A stretch of DNA of 64,000 bases from contig JAIZWK010000001.1 in NCBI GenBank assembly GCA_021498095.1, positions 186,001-250,000 on the forward strand. The letters are read 5' to 3'. Source of the stretch: Candidatus Harpocratesius repetitus. Lineage in GTDB: Archaea; Asgardarchaeota; Lokiarchaeia; Sigyniarchaeales; Promethearchaeaceae. The position numbers and the translations under genes were made by a program. Positions 8,931 to 18,340 of this stretch are shown here, one piece after another. The notes beneath the pieces were generated by a model, which searched no databases, was not told the DNA's origin, and saw only the letters and a program-made list of their open reading frames with translations. Each line of letters opens with the position of its first letter. Positions within the stretch are counted from its first letter, which is position 1.

Positions 8931-9971
8931 CTAAATCAGTTTTTTAACTTTAAAGAATATCCATAATACGCCCATACTGATTGCAATAATTCCACACGCA
9001 GCCCAAAATGGTATCTTTGGAAATCCTTGATTATTCATTCCAAAAATCCCAGTAATTACCTCTGCAATAAGTAAAAGTGATGTAGCGAAAGTAAAACGCG
9101 CCAAAACGGAATTAAGTTTGCTGGATTCTGCATTGAAATATAAATTCATCAAGTCCGATATAATCTGGCGTAAAACATCCAACTCATCAATTTCATGCCG
9201 AATATGATCATCTAATTCGAGCGGGATATAGGTTTGATTGAAATGCATCATGGATCTATCATTCATAGAGACCAACACTTCTCTATCCGCTTGCAAGATT
9301 TTCATGGTGTCGAAAATGGATTGCCTTATTCCTACCAAACGCTCCAGTAATTTATCTTCATTTGAAATATCATGTGTAAGTATTTTTTTTTCGATTTCTT
9401 CCGTAAATTTTCGCCAATCATCGACCACATCAATGGTTTGATCAATCAACAAGTCCATATAGCGCGAAACTAAATATGTAATTTGGCCTTTTATGAGTTT
9501 CATAGGATTTTTCCGAAAATAGCGAAAAAGGCGCGATGTATTAATTACTTCATCTAAATGGATCGAAATTGCAACATTTTCATATATAATTAATCCGATC
9601 TGATTTTCTCTTTTTTCTTCACGCTCAGATGGATGAATTACTGCATTTTTAAATAAAATTAACATGTAAGATACATAATCATCTAAGCGCGGGCGACTAT
9701 CTTCAATAATTTCTTCTAAAGTATCCAAAGAAATATCAAGCAGTACGGTTAAATCTAATAATTCCGCATTTTCTTTTACATCTTCAATGTTACGAATTTC
9801 ATCTTCAAAATTAATATCTAAAAAGCAGCACATACATTTTTCCTTCACACTGTCAGGATGCATGCCATCGCGCAAATCGTCCAAGGTAACATCAAATTGT
9901 TCAACGATTGGGCGGTTATCCACCACTTTACGTAAAATAAAGTAATTCATTTTCATATAATCTTCCTCCAA
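8931..9971 (-). CDS. CorA-family divalent cation transporter
   Basis: The 346 residues have a long acidic and helical cytoplasmic domain and two C-terminal membrane helices (about 290-309 and 318-340). The family signature GMN is present at about 311-313 as GMNNQGFP, followed by the short loop before the second helix. CorA pentamers conduct Mg2+, Co2+ or Ni2+, and some close relatives export Zn2+; the substrate cannot be told here. The position after GMN differs from the usual MPE loop, so the selectivity loop is atypical. An in-frame Met at residue 6 is an alternative start. It is transcribed alone. Confidence 0.8.
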   Translation of the reverse strand: MEEDYMKMNYFILRKVVDNRPIVEQFDVTLDDLRDGMHPDSVKEKCMCCFLDINFEDEIRNIEDVKENAELLDLTVLLDISLDTLEEIIEDSRPRLDDYVSYMLILFKNAVIHPSEREEKRENQIGLIIYENVAISIHLDEVINTSRLFRYFRKNPMKLIKGQITYLVSRYMDLLIDQTIDVVDDWRKFTEEIEKKILTHDISNEDKLLERLVGIRQSIFDTMKILQADREVLVSMNDRSMMHFNQTYIPLELDDHIRHEIDELDVLRQIISDLMNLYFNAESSKLNSVLARFTFATSLLLIAEVITGIFGMNNQGFPKIPFWAACGIIAISMGVLWIFFKVKKLI

Positions 9972-10332
9972 ATCTTGATCACTCTGGACGCTTGCCTCAT
10001 AAGTGATTTATCAAAGATTATTCATCTTTGAGGATAATTTTCGTAATTATTATTACAACTTGTTTTTCTCACCTAACTTCGAAAGTTGCTTTAATGATAA
10101 CCGTCTCGAAGTCAAAGGAATTAAGAATATTGAGATATTAAATTTTTGCCTTTCCATTTAAGATTCAATTTAATTATCTACTTAAGTCAATATTAAACTA
10201 TAAAAACTTCGTCCTTTACATTTTTTCAAACTAAATTCATATTATTTAAATCAAAGAAATCATAAAATCATTAAATATTCAAAAAAAAGCATGTTTTATC
10301 TCAAAATAAGTATTCCAAAGAAATTTTTATAT
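9972..10332. other. Intergenic, nothing recognised
   Basis: AT-rich spacer between the start of the CorA-like gene and the end of the frameshifted gene on the same strand. No RNA, repeat or ORF is supported. Confidence 0.4.
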
Positions 10333-10939
10333 CTAATACATCCAAAAATAGTAATAATAAGAGATATTCAAGTGATTAGAAAATTGATCATTATCCCATG
10401 AAATTATAACTGGATATCCTGATAAAATAGGATCATTTTCTGCACTATAAAATATGTCAAAGAAACTTTCAGTAATCGAGCCGCTTTCATTAACTGGTAT
10501 TCTAATTGAGTAGAGTAAAAAATTCCATATCGTTTTCAAAAACAACTCGGAAATAATATGTTAATTCTGCGTCAGATCCATCCAATACCACAGTGCTATT
10601 ATTGATTGGTTCATCCTTATGAAATGATGGTTTTATTTCATCAATTGATGTGATATTCTCGGTTTGAAGATAAGCTTCTATCCAATGAGCACCAGAAACC
10701 ACTTGTGAGTCCCATTCAATGTGAATTACATCATCAATTGTAAATTGAGTACTTTCACCTGAACGAAAATCGATTTGAAAATCCTCACTTGAAATTGGTG
10801 TATGTATTTGTTTTCTTTCAACAAAAAAATCATAAATGAAATCAGAACTATTATCCCAAATAAACGAGAAGTAAAACCATCCTTCATTTCCTGTAGTATT
10901 AAACTCTTTATAGATATTTGCTGAACATGAATAGATCAA
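10333..10939 (-). pseudogene. Unknown extracellular-type protein with a homopolymer frameshift
   Basis: Two frames join into one protein of about 200 residues if a single T is removed from the T-run in GGAATTTTTTAC (minus strand, near 10520-10526): ...FENDMEFF continues as LLYSIRIPVNESGS. The sequence is rich in Asn, Ser and aromatic residues, like a secreted beta-sandwich protein. No signal peptide lies ahead of the first Met, so the N-terminus may also be lost. It lies next to the secreted-paralogue/ABC locus in the opposite direction. Function is unknown. Confidence 0.45.
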
Positions 10940-11015
10940 ATTAAAAGAACTTAAAAAAAGAATTGGATTTTAATTAATTGAACCACATCTTTTTTTTATT
11001 CAATTAATTGTGGAA

Positions 11016-11050
11016 ACCACATTTGTGGAATTTATGCTCACAAATGTGGT
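11016..11050 (+). promoter_or_regulatory. Perfect 12-bp inverted repeat just upstream of a secreted-protein gene
   Basis: ACCACATTTGTG (11016-11027) and CACAAATGTGGT (11039-11050) are exact inverse complements around an 11-nt loop. They end 6 bp before ATG 11057. A partial half-site (AACCACAT) recurs at 10981-10988. The spacing suits a dimeric repressor site at the start of transcription or a hairpin in a short 5' leader that masks the start. Which of these applies cannot be seen from sequence. Confidence 0.7.
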
Positions 11051-11056
11051 GATTAT

Positions 11057-11530
11057 ATGAAATCAAAAAAGATATTACTTGTATCATTTATTGGTTTATT
11101 AACCCTAAACTTTTTAGCTTATGGAGTAGCAGATCAATATATATCAAGCACTCGAAAACTAGATTATGGTTCTTATTCGGGAGGATCTTACGTAGATACT
11201 CGGGAGAATGATGGAATTTGCTATAGTTTTGATTCTGAAGGCGTATGGTATGCAAGAATACATGTTTATTTTAAATTGCAAAATCCTGATAAATATAATT
11301 CTGTGAATATATTGAATAACGTGGCACATGCATCGAATGAAGATTATTGGGTTATCATTGTGTACGGGACTGACTATGATTCTACAGATAGATCTGAAAT
11401 TCACCTAAATAGCGATGGATATCATACAATTTCATTGGATTCAAATAAAACTTGTTACTGGATCGGTTTCGAAAAGAAAAAATGGTTAGACGATTTTTCA
11501 TTTGGTATTGATTATATTGATTTTAAATAA
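11057..11530 (+). CDS. Small secreted protein, paralogue 1
   Basis: This 157-residue protein has a classic signal peptide (MKSKKILLVSFIGLLTLNFLAYG, basic start and hydrophobic core) followed by a polar, Tyr/Ser/Asp-rich beta-type mature part. It ends KKKWLDDFSFGIDYIDFK, which matches the end of the next gene (KKNFLDDFTLQVDYLQAF); both also share a D-Y-D/Y-S-x-G motif after the leader. The gene starts a same-strand run leading into the ABC permease and ATPase, so the product may be a substrate or partner of that transporter. No known family is recognised. Confidence 0.65.
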   Translation: MKSKKILLVSFIGLLTLNFLAYGVADQYISSTRKLDYGSYSGGSYVDTRENDGICYSFDSEGVWYARIHVYFKLQNPDKYNSVNILNNVAHASNEDYWVIIVYGTDYDSTDRSEIHLNSDGYHTISLDSNKTCYWIGFEKKKWLDDFSFGIDYIDFK

Positions 11531-11536
11531 TGATAC

Positions 11537-11562
11537 CTTTTTTTTATTATCCTTTTTTTTTC
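11537..11562 (+). terminator. Oligo-T terminator after secreted paralogue 1
   Basis: Two T-tracts of 8-9 T follow the stop codon within 40 bp, the form of an archaeal intrinsic terminator. Transcription may read through partly into the next gene of the locus. Confidence 0.4.
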
Positions 11563-11581
11563 TAATCTAAGTGATAAAAAG

Positions 11582-12082
11582 ATGAAACGAAAATACGTTG
11601 CATATATTCTTATCAGCATAATACTGAGCAGCTCTATCATTGTTGTTATTATTTTAATGCAGAATGATGCTTTAAATAAAGATCTATCTTTACAAGATGG
11701 AAAAGATTATTATGATAGTCTTGGTGCAGATTTAGGCTATCTGAATGAAACGGACAACATTTATGCTTCATTTGCAAGTAAGTGGAATGGCTTTTACCAA
11801 GTTTTGAAAATATCAATAAATTTTGATAGTATTCAAACATACACAAGAATTGAAATAGTTTATTATATTCTTCATTCAAATTCAAAAGATGTTTTTCTCA
11901 TGGTTAACTATCAAAATTGCAAAAACTTAAGTATTCCAATAAAACTTTCTGAAGGTTCCAACACTCTAATGGTTAAAAATGGAGATTTTTCAAATACAGA
12001 TAATATTACAGGAATAACACTCTTTAAAAAAAACTTTTTAGATGATTTTACTCTCCAAGTAGATTATCTGCAAGCATTTTAA
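11582..12082 (+). CDS. Small membrane-anchored or secreted protein, paralogue 2
   Basis: The 166 residues have an N-terminal hydrophobic segment (about residues 7-27, YILISIILSSSIIVVIIL) with no clear cleavage site, so it may be an anchor. The mature part and the C-terminal LDDFTLQVDY are related to the preceding gene. It stands 6 bp upstream of the ribosome-binding site of the ABC permease, so it is probably co-transcribed with it. Function is unknown; an extracytoplasmic partner of the transporter is the simplest idea. Confidence 0.65.
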   Translation: MKRKYVAYILISIILSSSIIVVIILMQNDALNKDLSLQDGKDYYDSLGADLGYLNETDNIYASFASKWNGFYQVLKISINFDSIQTYTRIEIVYYILHSNSKDVFLMVNYQNCKNLSIPIKLSEGSNTLMVKNGDFSNTDNITGITLFKKNFLDDFTLQVDYLQAF

Positions 12083-12088
12083 AACCAT

Positions 12089-12096
12089 GAGGTGAT
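12089..12096 (+). promoter_or_regulatory. Shine-Dalgarno site that decides the permease start
   Basis: GAGGTGAT, a full-strength archaeal ribosome-binding site, lies 5 bases upstream of ATA at 12102, where the conserved permease N-terminus begins. There is no ATG, GTG or TTG in frame until GTG 12180, which would remove most of the first membrane helix. Confidence 0.7.
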
Positions 12097-12101
12097 TTCT
12101 T

Positions 12102-14939
12102 ATAATTAAATATGCATTACGAAATATCTTTCGTCAAAAATCCCGCAATATTATTGTAATTTTCACGATCGGAATTATAGTGGGATATTCGTCGGCTTTA
12201 GTTTTGATAATGAATAGTTATAGCCGTTCAGTTCTTCAAACAGAATTTCAAGATTCTTTGGTAGATATTCGTATTCAATCGGATAATTTTGAAAGATTTA
12301 TAAGCCCAGACAGAGAAGAAATTCACTATCAACTTCAAAAACTAGATGATTTTTCCTTATATTATCAAAATTTGTATTACCAAGCAGATGATTGGCTTTT
12401 AAATGCATCAGAAGAACAATTTTCTTCAATAAACTATTCGCAAGCCCCGCTTTATATTTGCGGATTTGATCAGTTTTTCATCCATTATTTAGATGATGAT
12501 TTTTTCAGTTCTATATTTTCAACAAATTTCATTAAAAATTACTCCGACTCTATTAAAACAAATCCTAGAGTTTGGATTAGCGCTAATTTTGCAAATTTAT
12601 TTAATTTAACCATAGGTGATGCCTTAAATTTAACAGAAGGTTTTTATGATTCACAATCAGAATTGAATTCCTTACAACAACCAATCTCATTTTGCAATTT
12701 CACAATTGGAGGTATTTTTGAATTGCGAGATATTAATAAATTCAAAGATCTAATTGGAATCCAATATTCTCATAACTTTATTAATCCTATATTTACAATA
12801 ATTACATCGATTAATTGGTTCTCATCAAATATTTGCAATCTCTCTCAAAATTCCCGCCATATCAAATTTTTTGATAATATTCATCTTTCACGTTCCGATT
12901 CTCTATTATTTTCACAGGAAGTTCGCTCAGCAAATCGTGATATAATTTATTCAGTCTATCATCAATCGGATTTTATGATAGATTTTTGCTTATTTGATGA
13001 AATTGATTCATTATATGCTGATCTTTCAAAATATCAAATATTATACGCAATATTTTCGCTTCCAATTTTTGCTATTTCTATGAAACTGATTAAAATCGTG
13101 TTTAACTATCTTAATACGAAAGATAAATCAGATTTAGCGTTTTTAAAAGTAAAGGGGATTTCTTATCTAAATGAAAATTTGATAAAATTAATAGAAATTG
13201 GGATTCTAGGAGCAAGTGGAGGATTACTTGGATTAGGAATTGGGAACTTAGTATTTCAAACAGTTAATACTGTTTTTTTCAGGAAAACTTTTTATTTTTT
13301 GTCAATTTCTACAAAATTTCATTCCCAGTTATTTTTTTCAATTTTTATTGGTATAATATTGTATATCATCGGCAAACTTTATGCTCAAAAAGATTTTAAA
13401 TCAAAATCTCTCGATGAATTATTACATAAATATGAATTTACACAAGAAACAAAAGCAAATCGTGAACGCATCTCTCCCGTATTTTTATTTATTCTGGGAC
13501 TTATTCCATTCTTTGAAATTATTTTAAATTATTTTGCACATACATTTCATTCCTTTTCATTTACTACATTTGTTTCAATTTTCAACTATATTTCCTTAAT
13601 TTTTAGTCCGATTGCTCCCATATTACTTCTTTATTCAAGTATTATTCTTATAATAAAAGGATTTCAAATAGCAACACGTGAATCTCTTTCGCGAGTTAAA
13701 ATAAAAAATAAGAATTTTCTTCTTCATTTTGCAATTAAGCAATTTCAACGTAAAAATCAGAAAACGATTGATACATTATTATTATTGAGTTTATCACTTG
13801 GTTTTACGTTGTTTTCTCAATCACTTCAAATGAGTGAGTTAGATTATCAAAATCAAATGAATATCTTGGATAACGGCAGTGGATTAGCATCTAATATCAT
13901 TTTGCAACAACCAATATCATTCTCAGATCTAAACAACCAATTTCTTTCAAAAATTGCACAACAGCAAGAACAACTGGATTTTTCGGAATTTGCCTGGCAA
14001 TTTCCATCTAATGATTTCTATTTTTATAATTATACTCATCGTAAATCGCTTTCAATCCAGTTTATTTCAGCTGAGCATTACCTTAAAATGATCGATTTTC
14101 CTCACGATTGGTTTACTCCTCAAAGCACTGAATCTGTATTGACCAAATTAGCTCAAAATAATACGACGATCTTAATTCCTGATTCATGGACAAAATTATA
14201 CTCGATTGGTCAAACACTTAATATATCCTATATTTCAAATTCTAAGAATTTAAGTGTAGAATGTGAGATTATCGGCAGTTATTCTCGTTTTCCTTTTCTT
14301 TTTGGAGCAAAAAGTAATCCACCTCTTTGTTACACTATTTTAATGGGGGAAAATTCAGTATTTTTGGATATTTGTGAAATTAGTTCATTTTATTTAATAC
14401 TTCAATCAAATTCTCCCGCTCCTAATTCGATTTCATCTACTCTTCTTAATTCACTCATATATCAGCATTTTCCCTTTTCTGAAATATTCCAAAATGAGAT
14501 TCAAGTATATGATTTTGATTTGATGATTTTTAATCTTTTAGAGATTGAGAGTTTTTATTTTATGGGCTTAGTTTTTTTCGGGATCTTGATTGTGAATCTT
14601 GTTAAAATTCAAGATAATGAATACCAATGGAATTTACTCCGAATTAAAGGGCTTTCGAAAAAACGTATTTTCTTTATCGAACAAATCCAATGGATGCTTT
14701 TTACTACGATTGCTTGTATTTTGTCTTTAATTGCTTTGATTTCATCCCAATTAATGATTAATATGATAAATTTTCTTTTTTCAGATCCAGGACAACTTCA
14801 ACGAAGATTATATATTAATTCACAGACAATTTTAATTGATATCACCTTTCTCATTATTATATCTCTGTGCTATTTATTACTTTTTTATCTTAAAATTAAG
14901 CAAATAGATGCCAAATCAGAAAGACTTCTTAAGAATTAA
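12102..14939 (+). CDS. MacB/FtsX-type ABC transporter permease
   Basis: About 945 residues with the duplicated FtsX layout. The first half has an N-terminal helix preceded by IKYALRNIFRQKSRN, a large outer domain (about 45-305) and three helices near 313, 367 and 405. A linker of helices follows (about 460-520). The second half starts again with FAIKQFQRKNQKT before a helix near 556, then a second outer domain and three helices near 819, 866 and 913. Such permeases do mechanotransmission or release of surface lipoproteins and peptides rather than classic import. The start appears to be ATA 12102, set by the Shine-Dalgarno site; this is unusual and could be a mutated ATG. The ATPase gene follows 18 bp later. 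Confidence 0.8.
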   Translation: MIKYALRNIFRQKSRNIIVIFTIGIIVGYSSALVLIMNSYSRSVLQTEFQDSLVDIRIQSDNFERFISPDREEIHYQLQKLDDFSLYYQNLYYQADDWLLNASEEQFSSINYSQAPLYICGFDQFFIHYLDDDFFSSIFSTNFIKNYSDSIKTNPRVWISANFANLFNLTIGDALNLTEGFYDSQSELNSLQQPISFCNFTIGGIFELRDINKFKDLIGIQYSHNFINPIFTIITSINWFSSNICNLSQNSRHIKFFDNIHLSRSDSLLFSQEVRSANRDIIYSVYHQSDFMIDFCLFDEIDSLYADLSKYQILYAIFSLPIFAISMKLIKIVFNYLNTKDKSDLAFLKVKGISYLNENLIKLIEIGILGASGGLLGLGIGNLVFQTVNTVFFRKTFYFLSISTKFHSQLFFSIFIGIILYIIGKLYAQKDFKSKSLDELLHKYEFTQETKANRERISPVFLFILGLIPFFEIILNYFAHTFHSFSFTTFVSIFNYISLIFSPIAPILLLYSSIILIIKGFQIATRESLSRVKIKNKNFLLHFAIKQFQRKNQKTIDTLLLLSLSLGFTLFSQSLQMSELDYQNQMNILDNGSGLASNIILQQPISFSDLNNQFLSKIAQQQEQLDFSEFAWQFPSNDFYFYNYTHRKSLSIQFISAEHYLKMIDFPHDWFTPQSTESVLTKLAQNNTTILIPDSWTKLYSIGQTLNISYISNSKNLSVECEIIGSYSRFPFLFGAKSNPPLCYTILMGENSVFLDICEISSFYLILQSNSPAPNSISSTLLNSLIYQHFPFSEIFQNEIQVYDFDLMIFNLLEIESFYFMGLVFFGILIVNLVKIQDNEYQWNLLRIKGLSKKRIFFIEQIQWMLFTTIACILSLIALISSQLMINMINFLFSDPGQLQRRLYINSQTILIDITFLIIISLCYLLLFYLKIKQIDAKSERLLKN

Positions 14940-14957
14940 ACAAGGAAAATAAAAAAA

Positions 14958-15824
14958 ATGACAACATATTCTGAAACATCAAATAATCAACCAATTATCC
15001 AAATATGTGATGGAATTAAAGTTTACAAGCGAAATGAAATTGAGACGGTAGCTTTACGAGGAATAAATTGTGATTTTTATACTGGACAAATTTCAGTGAT
15101 TATGGGTCCATCAGGTTGTGGAAAAACCACATTATTAAATGCACTTGCTGGAATAACGCATCTAACTTCAGGAATTGTAGTTTATAAGGATCGCATACTT
15201 CAAAGTATGTCTTCAGCAGAATTGAATCATTATCGTAGCCATCACTTAGGCTATGTTTTTCAATCCAACAATTTATTACCACATCTCACTGCGTTAGAGA
15301 ATATATATTTAGGCTTGGAAATAGCTGACACCCTTACATCTAAACAAATTAGCCGAATTAAGAGATTACTTATCAAATTCCAATTACTAGATCGGGCAAA
15401 GCATTACCCAGAGGAATTAAGCGGAGGGGAGCAGCAAAGAATTAGTATTATTGCTGCAGTTGCAAATCAACCTGACATTTTACTGTGTGATGAGCCCACA
15501 GGTGAATTAGATTCCGACTCGAAAAAGGATGTGTTTAATTTACTTTTATCTTTACTCGATGAATTCCCGAACACTTGCATAATTGTTGTTACACATGATA
15601 GTGATTTTATTCAAATTGCCCATCGTGTATTATACATAAAAGATGGAAAAATTTCACATATAGAAGAAAATTCAAATAAGACATTGCAAAACCAGGCATT
15701 TCAAATTACTTCTGATTTTCTCGATACAAAGAAAGAAAAAATACTTCACACTATCGCAGAATTGAAAGAACTTCAATATTTATTATCGCAAAAAATCAGA
15801 AAGTATGAACATGATATTGAATAA
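14958..15824 (+). CDS. MacB/LolD-type ABC transporter ATP-binding protein
   Basis: The 288 residues carry all ABC motifs: Walker A GPSGCGKTT (about 50-58), Q-loop VFQSNNLLPH, signature LSGGEQQR (about 154), Walker B ILLCDEPT with D-loop GELDSDS, and switch His in VVTHD. The GELDSDS and NLLPHLTALEN segments are typical of the MacB/LolD branch that pairs with FtsX-type permeases. A C-terminal coiled-coil tail of about 45 residues (KEKILHTIAELKELQYLL) exceeds the usual length. It should energise the upstream permease. Confidence 0.92.
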   Translation: MTTYSETSNNQPIIQICDGIKVYKRNEIETVALRGINCDFYTGQISVIMGPSGCGKTTLLNALAGITHLTSGIVVYKDRILQSMSSAELNHYRSHHLGYVFQSNNLLPHLTALENIYLGLEIADTLTSKQISRIKRLLIKFQLLDRAKHYPEELSGGEQQRISIIAAVANQPDILLCDEPTGELDSDSKKDVFNLLLSLLDEFPNTCIIVVTHDSDFIQIAHRVLYIKDGKISHIEENSNKTLQNQAFQITSDFLDTKKEKILHTIAELKELQYLLSQKIRKYEHDIE

Positions 15825-15872
15825 AACTTGTATTTTTTGAAAAAATTAAAAAAAAAGATATGGTGCTAAATT

Positions 15873-16307
15873 CTATGCTCTTTGTTCTATCGGTAATACG
15901 TGATCTCGGTAGAATTCTTCGTCAGTTTTTGTCAAATAGATAATCCCCTCTATAAATCCAATAATTCCAGTTATACCTGTCCACGATAGACATAAATATA
16001 TAATACCCATGGTGATATTTCCTAAATAGAATTTATGAATACCAAACGCTCCTAAAAAGATAGCAAGTAATGCAGCTACAATGCGATCTTTCTTTTCTAC
16101 GCCTAAAGAGGCAGTGGCTGGAGGAACGTTATTAGAAATTGGTTGTTGGTAAGTTCCTTGAAATTCTGATGAATTTCCACTCATCGATGACGCTGATGAA
16201 CTTGATGCTGTACTTGTACTTTGTGAAAAATTTAACTTAGTTCCACAATAAGGACAAAATTTTGTGATTTCATCAACTTTTGCTCCGCAGTTAGGACAAA
16301 ATTGCAT
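15873..16307 (-). CDS. Zinc-ribbon plus TM2-domain membrane protein
   Basis: This 144-residue protein has an N-terminal zinc ribbon (Cys 4, 7, 18, 21), a Ser-rich linker (about 27-70), then a TM2 domain: basic KKDRIVAALLAIFLGAFGIHKFYLG with the hallmark G-x-H-x-F-Y-L-G, a second helix, and a DxxE-type loop. TM2 proteins are small membrane proteins of uncertain function, common in bacteria and archaea. It is convergent with the ABC operon. Confidence 0.88.
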   Translation of the reverse strand: MQFCPNCGAKVDEITKFCPYCGTKLNFSQSTSTASSSSASSMSGNSSEFQGTYQQPISNNVPPATASLGVEKKDRIVAALLAIFLGAFGIHKFYLGNITMGIIYLCLSWTGITGIIGFIEGIIYLTKTDEEFYRDHVLPIEQRA

Positions 16308-16480
16308 TCTTTTTTTGATACCTCGCTGATTTTATTTTTATTCGACTATTACATTCAAAATTTTTATTAGTTATGTATTTTAATTTGCATATCGACTAAA
16401 AAAATTTTAGAGTCCAACTGTTATCATTTTTCCAAGTTTGCATAAAAATAAATACCATTGCTTTCTCTTGAACTTAACAA

Positions 16481-17014
16481 ATGGAACTTACTTCAGTTGA
16501 TCCATCTCAAAGCAATATATCTTTAGAAATGGGAATACGCGCGGTGATCATAAGTAATTGCTCATGAATCCCTTTGGTAACTTTAAAACTTGATTCTGAA
16601 TTGAATGAAAATATCATGATTCCTTTCATATCTGCAATTCAATCATATTGCACTAATCTTATCGCAAAAACCCATGAACTTTATTTTAAGACAGATAATA
16701 TCGATCTATACGTTTTCATGAAGAAATATGAAGATGTAGAGCTTATGATTTATTCTCTAATGGACGAACAAATTCAAAAAAGTAATATTCAAGCAGAAGC
16801 AGAAATGGCATTAGATGCTTTTATCGCAGAATTCCCTCCCAAAGTTCTCCGAGAATGGGACGGAAATACAGATCTTTTTCGTACATTTGAAAAGCAACTT
16901 CAAGAACAAGTTTCACAATATATTACAAGTTTGAAATCCACTAGTTTGAAAAATGATGAAGGAACAGGCTTTTTTCATCAATTTTGGAATAAATTGTTTA
17001 AAAGAAAAAAGTAA
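16481..17014 (+). pseudogene. Longin/roadblock-like paralogue with an in-frame TGA
   Basis: It is collinear with the protein encoded at 5654-6220: GIRAVIISNCS, then IPLVTLKLDSELNENIM, then the EWDGNTDLFRTFEKQL C-terminus. Reading from ATG 16481, codon 29 is TGA (16565-16567) where the paralogue has Gly (GGA would be one change away). Downstream the frame is open to 17014 and can restart at TTG 16574, but that would remove the first strand of the fold. I favour a nonsense mutation. A sequence error or recoding is possible. Confidence 0.6.
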
Positions 17015-17143
17015 AAATAGAAATTATTACCAAATCAAATTCTCTCCATTACTCTTGGCTTGTAAGTGTTGATAAGTTTACTTTTTTTGTTCTCTATTTA
17101 CCTTATTTGGTTTTATTTCATTTGTAATTCTGATTTAGCATAT

Positions 17144-17863
17144 CTAATTTTTAAAATTTTGATCATAATCAATCTTCTGAGCAAATTTGTTATATTTTTC
17201 AAGCAGTGAATTATATTCTGTCTGAGAAATTTTTTTTATTGCTTCATTTATATTTTTTTTTGCAGATTCCAATTCCTTATTTTCGTAATAAATTTTAGAT
17301 ATTTGATATAGTATATCTCCTTCTAAATACTTTGAACCTGATTCAGAAGCAAATCTTAAAGCTTTTTGCTTTATTCGTAAATATTCTTGAAAATTTCCCT
17401 TAAGATTTTGCAAGATTTCAGATTCCAACAAGAGTATTTGAGCTAAATTGTAGGTATCATATACTAAAAACGACGTATTATATGCTTGCCTAATCATTTT
17501 TTTTGCTTTTATAAGATTTCCATTCAAGAGATAATATTTACTATAATAAAATAGATATTTTCCTTTTAATCCCAATGCATTTGTAATTTCACCACCAGTT
17601 TTAATAAAGTCGAGAGCAACATTGAGAAGATCCTTAGCCTTTTCAAACATTCTTTTAGTTAAATATAAATGAATCAGGATAAATCCATATCTAATATTAA
17701 TAGATATCTTTTTTTGGCTATGTAAATTTAAAGCAGTATTAAAAAATTCATTAAATTGATCAATATTTCCAATGGTTTCAGATAAAAAAGCAGCAAATAT
17801 AAGCTGAATTAAAGATAGGAGAGTATAAGAATAATGGGACTTTTTAGTAAAAAGAAAAAACAA
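17144..17863 (-). CDS. TPR-like helical repeat protein, possibly 5'-truncated
   Basis: The 239 residues are made of antiparallel helix pairs with TPR spacing (e.g. MFEKAKDLLNVALDFI, LIKAKKMIRQAYNTSF, LESAKKNINEAIKKI). TPRs form protein-binding scaffolds. The first about 10 codons overlap the start of the opposite-strand gene at 17834, and the first helices seem to begin mid-repeat, so the real start may be internal or the gene may have lost its N-terminus. The partner is unknown. Confidence 0.55.
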   Translation of the reverse strand: MFFLFTKKSHYSYTLLSLIQLIFAAFLSETIGNIDQFNEFFNTALNLHSQKKISINIRYGFILIHLYLTKRMFEKAKDLLNVALDFIKTGGEITNALGLKGKYLFYYSKYYLLNGNLIKAKKMIRQAYNTSFLVYDTYNLAQILLLESEILQNLKGNFQEYLRIKQKALRFASESGSKYLEGDILYQISKIYYENKELESAKKNINEAIKKISQTEYNSLLEKYNKFAQKIDYDQNFKN

Positions 17864-18088
17864 GGCGAATCTAAAGATACAGCTGTCAAAATTTATGCTA
17901 AAAATTCATTTGAGGGAATAGCTAAAGAATATGCATGGATTAAGAATAATCACGGCGCTTATACTTTTATTAAACAAAAATTAGTTCGTGAATATGGAAA
18001 ATCATATGATGTTTTGACTGTAAAATTAAGAAATGGGAAATTTATTGATTTTTGGTTTGATATTTCAAGTTTCCATGGAAAATTTTAA
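17834..18088 (+). CDS. Small basic protein of unknown function
   Basis: This 84-residue protein has a Lys-rich start (MGLFSKKKKQGE) and one compact alpha/beta region with the strand LTVKLRNGKFIDFWFDIS. A good ribosome-binding site (TAGGAG, 17816-17821) lies upstream of the ATG, which supports this start. It diverges from and slightly overlaps the TPR gene. I recognise no family. Confidence 0.5.
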   Translation: MGLFSKKKKQGESKDTAVKIYAKNSFEGIAKEYAWIKNNHGAYTFIKQKLVREYGKSYDVLTVKLRNGKFIDFWFDISSFHGKF

Positions 18089-18340
18089 TCATATTCAATT
18101 AATTTCCTATTTAATTGAAAATATATCTTATTTTATAGCATCATTCAAGAACTTTCTTCTTTTTTCTAATTAAATATAGAATAAATGAAATCTTTTGAAA
18201 AAAAGCTCTTTTTATCGATTATTTCATTAAGTAATTGAAGTTATCTTAACTATATTTTTTATTTATCCATTTGCTTATCCTTAATTATTCACTATGATAA
18301 AATTCAATAAATATCTGAAACTATTAACACTGAAATATCT

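Noticed and set aside
16565..16567. Selenocysteine codon
   Set aside because: The paralogue has Gly at this place, no Cys homologue is seen, and no SECIS-like hairpin is evident downstream; kept only as a low-weight option.
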